Part shown: positions 49,123-57,655 of the stretch, piece by piece
Layout of the letters: every line of letters starts with the position of its first letter
Position numbering within the stretch: position 1 is the stretch's first letter
NCBI RefSeq assembly: GCF_036632095.1
Contig: NZ_JAPYKW010000001.1
Coordinates: 124,001 to 188,000, forward strand
Source: Chlamydia sp. 04-14
GTDB lineage: Bacteria > Chlamydiota > Chlamydiia > Chlamydiales > Chlamydiaceae
Direction of reading: 5' to 3'
Length of the DNA stretch: 64,000 nucleotides
Notes under the pieces: model-generated
What the model was told of the DNA's origin: nothing
Seen by the model: only the letters and a program-made list of their open reading frames with translations
The model's database searches: none
Position numbers and translations under genes: made by a program

Positions 49123-49423
49123 ATTGCTTATTAAAAACCTACCGACGCACCTATGCTGTGCTCTTATCCATATCTATAGATGGACCATTTCCCCTTTGCT
49201 AGGAAATCCATGTAGGTTTTTCCCCACATGCTCACAGTATGCTCTCCAGGCTTTAAAACATCATGGATGTATCAAAGGCCTTGGATTAACAATAAAAAGA
49301 ATAGGGAAATGTGGTCCCTGGCATCCAGGAGGAGTGGATCTCGTTCCTATGACGACTTTGGAGGAAGCTTTAGACGTTTCCCCGGTAATAGACGATGATG
49401 ATTCATGTGATTCACACGCATAA
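49112..49423 (+). CDS. yidD: Membrane protein insertion efficiency factor YidD
   Basis: YidD helps YidC insert inner-membrane proteins. The 103-residue product has the family core [22 protein letters not shown] and [14 protein letters not shown]. The N-terminus is amphipathic. The tail runs 77 bases into the oppositely oriented LysM gene; the final 20 residues after LVP are acidic ([16 protein letters not shown]) and may be a lineage-specific extension. Confidence 0.95.
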   Translation: MSFKLLIKNLPTHLCCALIHIYRWTISPLLGNPCRFFPTCSQYALQALKHHGCIKGLGLTIKRIGKCGPWHPGGVDLVPMTTLEEALDVSPVIDDDDSCDSHA

Positions 49424-50438
49424 TCTCATCAATACTCACTCCAAAACGACGTGCTATCAGCCATAAGGAATCTCCATCTTTTACAATATAATCTTCGCAA
49501 ATAGCCTCTTGTGTATCATTAACGAGAGTTTCTGACATATTGACATCATTTACAACAAAAGAACGTGGTGTTGAGCTGACCCGAGAAATAAAATTTTGAC
49601 TATAGGGAGATTCTTTAGGGAGAAGATCGATAAATGTCTTTAAGGCCTCATCCGCAAACTCATGAATAACCCAATCTTCATCATGGACGAGTAATAATAA
49701 AGCAGCTAAAGGCTCTCCTAAATTTATATAGGCAGATAAAAATTTTTGTCGTTGTTGATCAGAAATTTCTGTAGCACGGTTGTTTTCGTTGCATAGAGAA
49801 AAAAATATTTGCTCTTCATTACGTATTACCATTCTTGCCAAGGAAGCTATAGAGGCCACCTTCTCATCAGCACCACAAAGTAACGTGCGTAAATAAAGAA
49901 ATTCAGGGGTGTGACAAAAATGGTATAAACAATCTTCGTCAACAACACCTTGCTCTAAATTTTTAGCAATGGAAACAAACAAACCTCGAGATGTAAAAGG
50001 ATACCGCTCGCGAGATAAATAACGTCGCACTAAACCATACTCCCTCTCATCGATATTCGGAAGTAACCAGGTTTTTCCATTACTGCGCAATTGTGTGAAT
50101 GTCAGAGGATGAGAAAGCGCACTGCCCACATCCAGATCATAAGTATGAATAGCCACACTTAATGCCCATAATTTTAGCGGACGTCCGTAAAGTAAATGAT
50201 CTTCATCCAATAAACGATACAATTCCTCGAGAGAAGCTCCTGATAAATTCTCTAGAAAATCTTGGGGAATATATTTCACTCGACAACTCTTAGCCACTAA
50301 AGGACCAGAAAATAAACGTAGTTTATAAATATCCTTTCGAAAGATAGTTGAGTAAAATAAAAGTAAGAAAACAATATTTAATACCGCACTCAAAACTAAT
50401 GCCTGCCACAGCCATCGAGTCGTTTTTTGCAAGGTCAT
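49347..50438 (-). CDS. Membrane-anchored LysM-domain protein, 363 aa
   Basis: A membrane anchor lies at about residues 11-30, a long helical repeat-like region follows, and the C-terminus (about residues 313-360) is a LysM domain: [19 protein letters not shown] and [10 protein letters not shown]. LysM binds peptidoglycan-type glycans. In the context of the thin, septal peptidoglycan of Chlamydia this points to a cell-division or envelope role, by inference. Position fits CT474. It overlaps yidD tail to tail by 77 bases. Confidence 0.9.
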   Translation of the reverse strand: MTLQKTTRWLWQALVLSAVLNIVFLLLFYSTIFRKDIYKLRLFSGPLVAKSCRVKYIPQDFLENLSGASLEELYRLLDEDHLLYGRPLKLWALSVAIHTYDLDVGSALSHPLTFTQLRSNGKTWLLPNIDEREYGLVRRYLSRERYPFTSRGLFVSIAKNLEQGVVDEDCLYHFCHTPEFLYLRTLLCGADEKVASIASLARMVIRNEEQIFFSLCNENNRATEISDQQRQKFLSAYINLGEPLAALLLLVHDEDWVIHEFADEALKTFIDLLPKESPYSQNFISRVSSTPRSFVVNDVNMSETLVNDTQEAICEDYIVKDGDSLWLIARRFGVSIDEIMRVNHMNHHRLLPGKRLKLPPKSS

Positions 50439-50547
50439 TAAAGATTACTCCTAAAATTGAGCTTCTCTCTGAACATTAAAATACTTGCCACTATACACTC
50501 CTCCTCGTAAAATCTGTCATAAAAACGTCTTATCTTTAATATCCATG

Positions 50548-52929
50548 CGAGTTTCTTTATCCTCATTACAAAGATTTTTTTCTTCTCCCTTATCTATAAA
50601 ACAAATTATAGAAGCTTGTGATCATATAGGAATAGAAACTGAAACTGAAACACTTCTTACATGTTCTTTCTCTTCTATCGTCACAGCAAAAATACTAAAA
50701 ACAGTTCCCCATCCTAATGCAGATAAACTCGTAGTCGCCACTCTTTTTGATGGACAACAAGAACACCAAATAGTTTGCGGAGCTCCTAATTGTCGTCCTG
50801 ATATCATAGTCCCTTTAGCTCTGCCAGGAGCAAAACTACATGATCACGAAGGCAACGCCTACACAATAAAAAAGTCTAAACTGCGTGGTGTAGAATCCCA
50901 AGGTATGTGTTGTGGCGCTGATGAATTAGGCTTTGCTCATCTACAAACAACAGAAAGAGGACTCTTTGAATTTCCTCAAAATACTCCTCTAGGAGAAAGT
51001 GCATGCGCACTTCTTGCCGATACATTCATAGAATGTTCTTTAACTCCTAACTTAGGTCATTGTGCTTCGCTTCTAGGTCTTGCTAGAGAAATTACCCACG
51101 TAACAAACGTAGATCTGATTCTACCTCCAGAATTCGTGTTTACTCCCCTGGAAACAACCACAACAGAACGCCCATCACATGATGAAAATCTTTGTCCCAT
51201 CTTCTGTTGCGTAAAAATTTCCGGAGTCTCTGCAGAGGCTTCTTCTCAGGAACTGCAAAATGCCCTTGGAGAACTCAAACAAAAGTCTATTAATTCCATC
51301 ATAGATATCACCAATTACATTATGTTGTCTTTAGGGCAACCTCTACATGTTTATGATGCTAAAACTGTGGATATTGATTCTCTGCATGCTCAAAAAGCAG
51401 AAAAAGATGAATCTTTAAAACTTCTAAACAACGAAGAAATCCTTGTCCCTCAGGGAACAGCTATCATCTGTGACAAAAACCATACGGTAGGTTTAGCAGG
51501 TGTCATGGGAAGTTTAGATTCTTCATTTAATGATTCAACAACAGAGATTATCCTAGAAGCTGCTTATTTCCTTCCAAAAGTCATACGTGCTTCTCAAACA
51601 CACGTCCCCCTACATTCTGAAGCTGCATACCGTTTCACAAGAGGTATTGATCCAAATAATGTTTTACCATCTCTCTATGCAGCCATTCATTATATACAAA
51701 AGCTTTTCCCTGATGCTCAGATATCCCCTATCCATGTTTTGGGTGCTGCACCTCAAGCTTCCAATGTATCCTTAAGAATAGAACTCGTAGAGAAAATTCT
51801 AGGTACATCTCTAAACGCTTCTCAAGTAAGTGAGAAACTGACTGCCTTAGGATTTAGCATTACTTCTAAAGAAAACGCTATTTTATCAGTAAAAGTTCCT
51901 TCCTATCGCCATGACATCCACGAGGAGATAGATCTTGTTGAAGAAGTCTGCAGAACAGAACCGTGGAAAATAGAGAATAAAAAAGCTCCCGCTATTTATA
52001 GTCCTATGTACTCTCTCAAACGAGAGATTGTAGACTTTTTAGCAAGTTCAGGATTGCAACAGTTTTTCACATGTGATCTTCTAGATACAGAAATAGCCGC
52101 ATTAGATAGAGAAGAAACTGATCGCATCTCTTTACAGGGGTCCAAACAAGCTACCGTATTGCGTGATTCTTTACTTCCCGGATTATTAAAAAGCACAGCA
52201 ACAAATCTCAATAGACAAGCGCCCTATGTACATGCTTTTGAGTTGGGAACAACTTACACAAAGAAAAACTCAAAATATCAAGAAACACAAAGTCTAGGAA
52301 TCATTCTATCAGGACAAGCAGAAGAGTTATCTTGGATATCTCATGAACGTCCTTTATCATTTTATTCAATAAAAGGATGGCTTGAAAAACTGTTTCAACA
52401 TCTACATGTTTCTTCACAGGCCTATACAATACAACCTAGCGATCATGCGAATTTCCATCCCTACCAACAAGCGCAGATTTATCTTCATAAACATGTATTA
52501 GGACGATTTGGGACACTACATCCACAGTTATGTAAAAAAGCCCAGATCAAACATCCTGTGTTCTTTGCTGAACTTTCATTAGATTCTCTTTTACATACAC
52601 AGAAGAAATCCTTACACTTATACAAACCCTATCCTATTTATCCCTCTTCATTCCGGGATGTAACATTGACAGTTCATGAGTCTGTACCAGTGGATTCTTT
52701 AAGAAAGAAACTTTTGAGTTTCCATTCTAAATGGCTTGAAAGTGTTTCCATTATCAGTATATATCAAAATAAGAACCCTACTACTCAGAATAAAAATGTT
52801 TCCTTACGCCTTGTATTCCAAGACAAGGAAAGAACATTGTCTAATCAAGAAATAGAAGAAGAACATGAGCGTTTACTTGCTATGCTTAACACGCAAATAA
52901 ACGATACAAAAGGAACGATCGATTCATGA
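50548..52929 (+). CDS. pheT: Phenylalanyl-tRNA synthetase beta subunit
   Basis: The beta subunit edits and binds tRNA-Phe. Start chosen: ATG at 50548 (MRVSLSSLQRFFS), the usual PheT N-terminus; the frame is open 21 codons further upstream from a TTG that is not typical. The product of 793 residues has the tRNA-binding domain (VPHPNADKLVVATL...IVCGAPNCR), the B3/B4 editing domain and the C-terminal ferredoxin-fold anticodon domain (YPSSFRDVTLTV). It is not paired with pheS here, as in other chlamydiae. Its stop overlaps the next gene in ATGA. Confidence 0.97.
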   Translation, partial: RVSLSSLQRFFSSPLSIKQIIEACDHIGIETETETLLTCSFSSIVTAKILKTVPHPNADKLVVATLFDGQQEHQIVCGAPNCRPDIIVPLALPGAKLHDHEGNAYTIKKSKLRGVESQGMCCGADELGFAHLQTTERGLFEFPQNTPLGESACALLADTFIECSLTPNLGHCASLLGLAREITHVTNVDLILPPEFVFTPLETTTTERPSHDENLCPIFCCVKISGVSAEASSQELQNALGELKQKSINSIIDITNYIMLSLGQPLHVYDAKTVDIDSLHAQKAEKDESLKLLNNEEILVPQGTAIICDKNHTVGLAGVMGSLDSSFNDSTTEIILEAAYFLPKVIRASQTHVPLHSEAAYRFTRGIDPNNVLPSLYAAIHYIQKLFPDAQISPIHVLGAAPQASNVSLRIELVEKILGTSLNASQVSEKLTALGFSITSKENAILSVKVPSYRHDIHEEIDLVEEVCRTEPWKIENKKAPAIYSPMYSLKREIVDFLASSGLQQFFTCDLLDTEIAALDREETDRISLQGSKQATVLRDSLLPGLLKSTATNLNRQAPYVHAFELGTTYTKKNSKYQETQSLGIILSGQAEELSWISHERPLSFYSIKGWLEKLFQHLHVSSQAYTIQPSDHANFHPYQQAQIYLHKHVLGRFGTLHPQLCKKAQIKHPVFFAELSLDSLLHTQKKSLHLYKPYPIYPSSFRDVTLTVHESVPVDSLRKKLLSFHSKWLESVSIISIYQNKNPTTQNKNVSLRLVFQDKERTLSNQEIEEEHERLLAMLNTQINDTKGTIDS

Positions 52930-53897
52930 AACAGCTGCTTTTTTGCGTTTGCGCACTCTCTTTCTCATGCTTTACCTATGGGTCAGCTCTAAAACAAGAT
53001 TCCTCGGTTATGAAGGAGACCTTCCGTAATAACTACGGAATTATCGTATCAGGAAGAGATTGGGTAAAACGTGGTTGTGACGGAACAATCACCAAAGTTT
53101 TAAAGGATGGGTCTACCCTTTATGAAATTTACGTTCAAGGTCTTCTTCATGGAGAGATAACGCTAACATTTCCCCATTCTACCACTCTTTCTGTAGTGAA
53201 GACTTATGATCAAGGAAGGCTCGTTTCCTATAAAACCTTCTTTTCTAACGGTCTGCCTTCTCAGGAAGAAATCTTCCAAGAAGATGGGTCCCTTGTTGTT
53301 ACTCGCTGGCCAGATAATAAAAATAACGACACTATCACCGAACCTTATTTTACTGAGACTACCTATCAAGGTCGCGTAATTGAAGGGAGCTATTCGTCAT
53401 TTAACGGGAAATATACATCAACCATTCGTAATGGAGAGGGCATACGGTCTAACTTCTCTCCGAATAATGTTCTTCTTTCTGAAGAGGCTTTTAACGATGG
53501 TATTATGGTGAAAAGAACCACCTTCTATGCTACTAGAGATCCTGAAACAGTCACTCACTACACTAATGGCCAACCTCACGGATTGCGTTTGACTTATCTC
53601 CCTGGAGGCATTCCTAGTACTATTGAAGAATGGCGTTATGGATATCAAGATGGCACTACAACAGTATTTAAAAATGGTTGTAAAGCTGCTGAAATTCCTT
53701 TCGTAAAAGGATCTAAGGAAGGATGTGAATTACGCTATAATGAAGACGAAGTTATCGCAGAAGAAGTATCTTGGAGAAATAATTTCCCTCATGGTATGAG
53801 AAAAATCTACGCTGCTGGTGTCTATAAATGTGAATGGTATCACCGTGGACGCTTAGTCTCAAAAACGAAGTTTGAGAGACTTAATAATGCGGGATAA
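52926..53897 (+). CDS. Exported MORN-variant repeat protein, 323 aa
   Basis: A signal peptide (residues 1-19) precedes a chain of MORN_2/YwqK-type repeats: LLHGEITLTFP, GQPHGLRLTYLPGG, YQDGTTTVFKNG, GSKEGCELRYNED and FPHGMRKIYAAG. Such repeats form a beta-sheet stack for binding; the YwqK antitoxin label sometimes given to the family has no toxin partner here. The ATG overlaps the pheT stop, so translation is coupled. Position fits CT476. Its job is unknown. Confidence 0.88.
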   Translation: MKQLLFCVCALSFSCFTYGSALKQDSSVMKETFRNNYGIIVSGRDWVKRGCDGTITKVLKDGSTLYEIYVQGLLHGEITLTFPHSTTLSVVKTYDQGRLVSYKTFFSNGLPSQEEIFQEDGSLVVTRWPDNKNNDTITEPYFTETTYQGRVIEGSYSSFNGKYTSTIRNGEGIRSNFSPNNVLLSEEAFNDGIMVKRTTFYATRDPETVTHYTNGQPHGLRLTYLPGGIPSTIEEWRYGYQDGTTTVFKNGCKAAEIPFVKGSKEGCELRYNEDEVIAEEVSWRNNFPHGMRKIYAAGVYKCEWYHRGRLVSKTKFERLNNAG

Positions 53898-53911
53898 TGT
53901 AGTTTGCTTTC

Positions 53912-54439
53912 ATGTCCGAGAATCTTTACTTAGTTTCTGATGATTCTAAATTTTCTCTATCGCAAGCCTGTTCTCAAGGCTTGCAGATAGCTAAATATCC
54001 TCCTCTACAAGTCATTGTCCATTTTCACAATAACGCCGTTGTAAAAACCCAACTCTCCGTAGCTCCTGTTTTTTGTTGTTTGTTTCTTGGCCCAGGATCA
54101 CACAAGGCTATGGAAGAAATTATTTTACTGTGTGCCAAATATTCGCAAAAATTAAATATTCCACGTTCTTCTTACATCAATACATCTATTTTATCTGAAC
54201 AACAAAACACGATACTCGATTGCATTGCAAACATCCCGTTTGGACAAACGCGCACGTACGGAGAGATCGCTAGAGAAACAGATACGCACCCGCGTACTGT
54301 AGGATCAGCTTGTAAAAACAATCCCTTTCTTCTATTTTTCCCTTGTCATAGAGTGCTTGGAAGTAATGGCGAGCGCCATTACTGTGCAGGAGAACAAATC
54401 CAAAACATCCTTCTTAATTTCGAAGGATCTTTAAGTTAG
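53912..54439 (+). CDS. ogt: Methylated-DNA-[protein]-cysteine S-methyltransferase
   Basis: The protein removes alkyl groups from O6 of guanine by transfer to its own cysteine. The 175-residue product has the helix-turn-helix FGQTRTYGEIARET and the active-site motif FFPCHRVLGSNGE (Cys145). The first 80 residues are a divergent N-terminal domain. It starts 14 bases after the MORN gene and overlaps oppC tail to tail by 4 bases. Confidence 0.95.
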   Translation: MSENLYLVSDDSKFSLSQACSQGLQIAKYPPLQVIVHFHNNAVVKTQLSVAPVFCCLFLGPGSHKAMEEIILLCAKYSQKLNIPRSSYINTSILSEQQNTILDCIANIPFGQTRTYGEIARETDTHPRTVGSACKNNPFLLFFPCHRVLGSNGERHYCAGEQIQNILLNFEGSLS

Positions 54440-56169
54440 TCTTGTAGCTTAGGATCCAGGGCATCGCGAATACCATCTCCTATCAAGGCTATCGCAATTA
54501 GCAATGCTGTAAGCATAATAGCTGGGGGCCAAAGAATAGCGCTTTCTGAGGGGAAGGCTGTAACACCTTCTTTCATAAGATTTCCCCAAGATGCAGAACT
54601 TTCCTCACCAAGCCCTAAAAATGTTAGTCCTGCTTCACAGCTAATCATCGCCATCATAGAAAATGGCAATAGGGAAATAATAGGTACAATTGCATTGGGG
54701 AGTATCTGATGAACCATAATATGGTAATGGCTATAGCACATATTGGTTGCAGCTAGTACATAGGACATATTACGCTGCTTCAGAGTTTCTATTCTGATAT
54801 ATCTGCTAAACCCAGTCCAACCAAAACAACCGAGTAATATCGTATCTAGAATTAGAGATTTTTGCTGCGTTATTGAAACAACAAGCATCAAAATAAATAG
54901 CATAGGCATGGTTTCCCAAATCTCAGTAAATCTAGAAAGAACCATGTCCGTAGTTCCTCCAAAATACCCAGAAATTAAACCTATGACTGTACCAATAAAT
55001 AGTGCAATAGCAACGGAAATTCCCCCGACAACTAAAGCTATACGAATACCGAAAATTAAAGAGGCTAGAAGATCTTTACGGTTAATGCGTGTAAGCTGCC
55101 ACCAACGCACATATTTGTTCATCTCACGAGAGCCCCCCGCATCATCTTCCCAATGAAATGTAGTCAGCAATGGGTTAATGAGAATACGCAGCTTCTCAGA
55201 TTCTTCATTAATCCATGTACGCTTATCCTGAATAAAATTAATCGCACTATGAATTTTACTATATTCTTCAAGAACTTGACGTGTTTTTATTAAATGCTTA
55301 CGGAAAGGCTCAGCCTCTTCTTCTATTGAAGAATGTACCGAAAGTAAACTTTCATGCTGATCTTTGTTATATAAAGCTAAATTTAAATCATGCTCAACAC
55401 GAGTAAGCGCCATAAGAAAAGGACGGTATTCATCAATTGCCTTATACCAAGTTTGTAAAGAAGACTCGTAAGATGTACTCAAATTCTGCAATCTTTTCTG
55501 CAAACGTTCTAAACAAACTTGCTCATTTTTTATCTGGGAATGATGCAATGTAGGCATTTGTGAGCCCTTATATCCCTCATAGGCTACACAATATTTTTGC
55601 AATTTCTCATGCTGTAGTTTGCGGTATTTTGACTTTATCAAAATTCCTAGCTGCTCGTACTTACTCATATACGTCTTTTCTAATTCCCAAGTACGCATAT
55701 CTTTAGGAAGTAAAACTACAGTCTCTGCTCTACTATTGGCAATTTGTGAAAGGATTTTCTCAGCACGTAACTTTTTAAGATTTTCATCTCCCGAAGGATC
55801 CTGAATATTCCCACGATATACAAAAATAAATCCTGAAATCTGAACAATAGCCAAAATTCCAATAATCCCCTTACGAAGACTTCCCTTAGAAAACTTACAG
55901 CCTATAAAGAAAAAAGGAAGTGTTACCATGAACACATTAAAGAAAAGATCGATTGGCTTAGTGTAAAAACCAGGGAACCATAAATATCTAAACAGGGGGA
56001 AAAAAAGAGAGCCTTCCCATTTCACTAAAATAGGCTTACTACTAGCAAATAAAGGCGCGTAAATACCTACAAGTGATAAAAATATGACAAACTTCCATGA
56101 CAGTGAAGCAAGAAAATTCTTATGATATGCCTGAAAAAATCTACGATAAAAAGAAGTATGGGATTGCAT
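54436..56169 (-). CDS. oppC: Oligopeptide transporter permease OppC, enlarged form
   Basis: The C-terminal 210 residues are a standard ABC permease: membrane segments and the EAA loop AATNMCYSHYHIMVHQILPNA. The usual OppC has about 300 residues; this has 577. Residues about 24-45, 75-92 and 104-122 are hydrophobic, then a coiled-coil-rich insert (about 130-350; LKKLRAEKILS, KYCVAYEGYKG, VCLERLQKRLQNLS) precedes the permease core. The gene follows oppB by 4 bases. No oppD or oppF ATPase gene is adjacent. Confidence 0.94.
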   Translation of the reverse strand: MQSHTSFYRRFFQAYHKNFLASLSWKFVIFLSLVGIYAPLFASSKPILVKWEGSLFFPLFRYLWFPGFYTKPIDLFFNVFMVTLPFFFIGCKFSKGSLRKGIIGILAIVQISGFIFVYRGNIQDPSGDENLKKLRAEKILSQIANSRAETVVLLPKDMRTWELEKTYMSKYEQLGILIKSKYRKLQHEKLQKYCVAYEGYKGSQMPTLHHSQIKNEQVCLERLQKRLQNLSTSYESSLQTWYKAIDEYRPFLMALTRVEHDLNLALYNKDQHESLLSVHSSIEEEAEPFRKHLIKTRQVLEEYSKIHSAINFIQDKRTWINEESEKLRILINPLLTTFHWEDDAGGSREMNKYVRWWQLTRINRKDLLASLIFGIRIALVVGGISVAIALFIGTVIGLISGYFGGTTDMVLSRFTEIWETMPMLFILMLVVSITQQKSLILDTILLGCFGWTGFSRYIRIETLKQRNMSYVLAATNMCYSHYHIMVHQILPNAIVPIISLLPFSMMAMISCEAGLTFLGLGEESSASWGNLMKEGVTAFPSESAILWPPAIMLTALLIAIALIGDGIRDALDPKLQD

Positions 56170-56173
56170 GATT

Positions 56174-57655
56174 TTAAATCCTCTTCTTTCCTAGCTGCAC
56201 TCTAGGATCTAGTAACACGTAGCAAATATCTCCAATTAAATAGCCTAATAAAGATAAGGCCGATCCAACAAGAACAGAAAACAACACTACGTTATGATCA
56301 CGATTCAAAATAGCTTGATAGAAAAATCTCCCGAATCCATCGATATCAAACAAGGTCTCTACAACTAAAGCTCCTCCTAATATCGCTCCTAAAGATGAGG
56401 CAAGGGAAGTAATCAAAGAGGATGCTGCGTTCTTTCCAACATGCTTGACTAGGATATCATAACGAGATACTCCACGAGCTCGTGCTGCACAAATATAATC
56501 TTCACCTAGAATTTCTAAAAATATAGATCTGCTTAATCTTGATTGAGAGGCAAATGCCCCATAGCTTACAGCACAGAAAGGAAGAAAGCTATGAGTTATA
56601 GTATCTATAAGCTTTCCAAAAGAACTCAACTGATTAAAAATTTCCGGAGAAGACCTTAATCCACTATAGGGCATCGGAATAGAGGTAAACGGTATGGTTT
56701 TATTGATGACAAAATTATCAATAATCCACGGAACAGCAACAAAAACAGGAACAGAAAATAAAAATAGGAATACAAAATTTAGTGTATGATCCAACCAACG
56801 ATTCCTATTTAAAGCCATAATCATTCCGAATACCTGGCATAAAATAAATACCAAAATCATGGGCAAAACAGACAACGTTAACGATGAACGCAGCCGTTTG
56901 ATAACTTCAGACACCACTGTTTTATGAGAATCATTGCGTAGAGTTCCAAAATCCAAACGCAAAACACGTGACATATAGCGAGCAAAACGAGTTTCTAAAA
57001 GGAATGTCTTCCAAGAGAAACGTTTGTAAGAAAAGGTTTCCATGCCGCCTTCTTTACGAAACCATTCTTTTAATGCTTCAACTTTAGTCCCTATGTCTTC
57101 CTCAGAGAGAAGTTTTACAAGCAAAGCATTGTTCTTAGAGACTTTCTCATTGTATGCATATTGCTCCGAAGACAAACCTGAACCTATGATACCCTGACGG
57201 ATAGCACCCCGAATAAATAGATCCGCTGCAACATGACGGTAGGAAGCATTTTTTGTATTATCGCTAGCCTCAAACAACAATGCCGGCATAATAAATTTCG
57301 CACAATCACCCCAGTAAATTTTTAGCTTGGAAAATGATTGCTTTTTAGATTTTTTATTCTGGAAATTATCTATTATCTCCTGAATTCCCGTTTTCACCTT
57401 AGCGTGTGACATGCTAGGACGGGTGTTAAAGAAAATGGGTAGAGTCAAACCATAATATTCTCGAAATTGTAGGTAACGATCCGGACCTTTATACGTGCGA
57501 ATCTTATCTGATTTTCCCGCATCTCCATGAGCATCGACAGATTGATCTTCAACAACGTCTCCTGGAGCTGCATTCAGTATGATAAAATTAATCGAAACAA
57601 TTGCAAAAAGTGTCAGGGGAATCAGTATCAGACGTTTTAAGATATACTTGAGCAC
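56174..57655 (-). CDS. oppB: Oligopeptide transporter permease OppB, enlarged form
   Basis: Start chosen: GTG at 57655 (MLKYILKRLILIPLTLF), with GGAGGA just upstream; the longer frame starts inside oppA. The product of 493 residues has the first membrane helix, a long insert of about 180 residues (absent from typical 306-residue OppB), then the permease core with DYICAARARGVSRYDILVKHVG. Together with oppA and oppC it forms a single transcription unit; it overlaps oppA by 19 bases. Confidence 0.94.
   Translation of the reverse strand: MLKYILKRLILIPLTLFAIVSINFIILNAAPGDVVEDQSVDAHGDAGKSDKIRTYKGPDRYLQFREYYGLTLPIFFNTRPSMSHAKVKTGIQEIIDNFQNKKSKKQSFSKLKIYWGDCAKFIMPALLFEASDNTKNASYRHVAADLFIRGAIRQGIIGSGLSSEQYAYNEKVSKNNALLVKLLSEEDIGTKVEALKEWFRKEGGMETFSYKRFSWKTFLLETRFARYMSRVLRLDFGTLRNDSHKTVVSEVIKRLRSSLTLSVLPMILVFILCQVFGMIMALNRNRWLDHTLNFVFLFLFSVPVFVAVPWIIDNFVINKTIPFTSIPMPYSGLRSSPEIFNQLSSFGKLIDTITHSFLPFCAVSYGAFASQSRLSRSIFLEILGEDYICAARARGVSRYDILVKHVGKNAASSLITSLASSLGAILGGALVVETLFDIDGFGRFFYQAILNRDHNVVLFSVLVGSALSLLGYLIGDICYVLLDPRVQLGKKRI

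Noticed and set aside
52926..53897. A toxin-antitoxin module
   Set aside because: The YwqK/MORN-type repeats alone do not make an antitoxin, the protein is exported and no toxin gene is adjacent.
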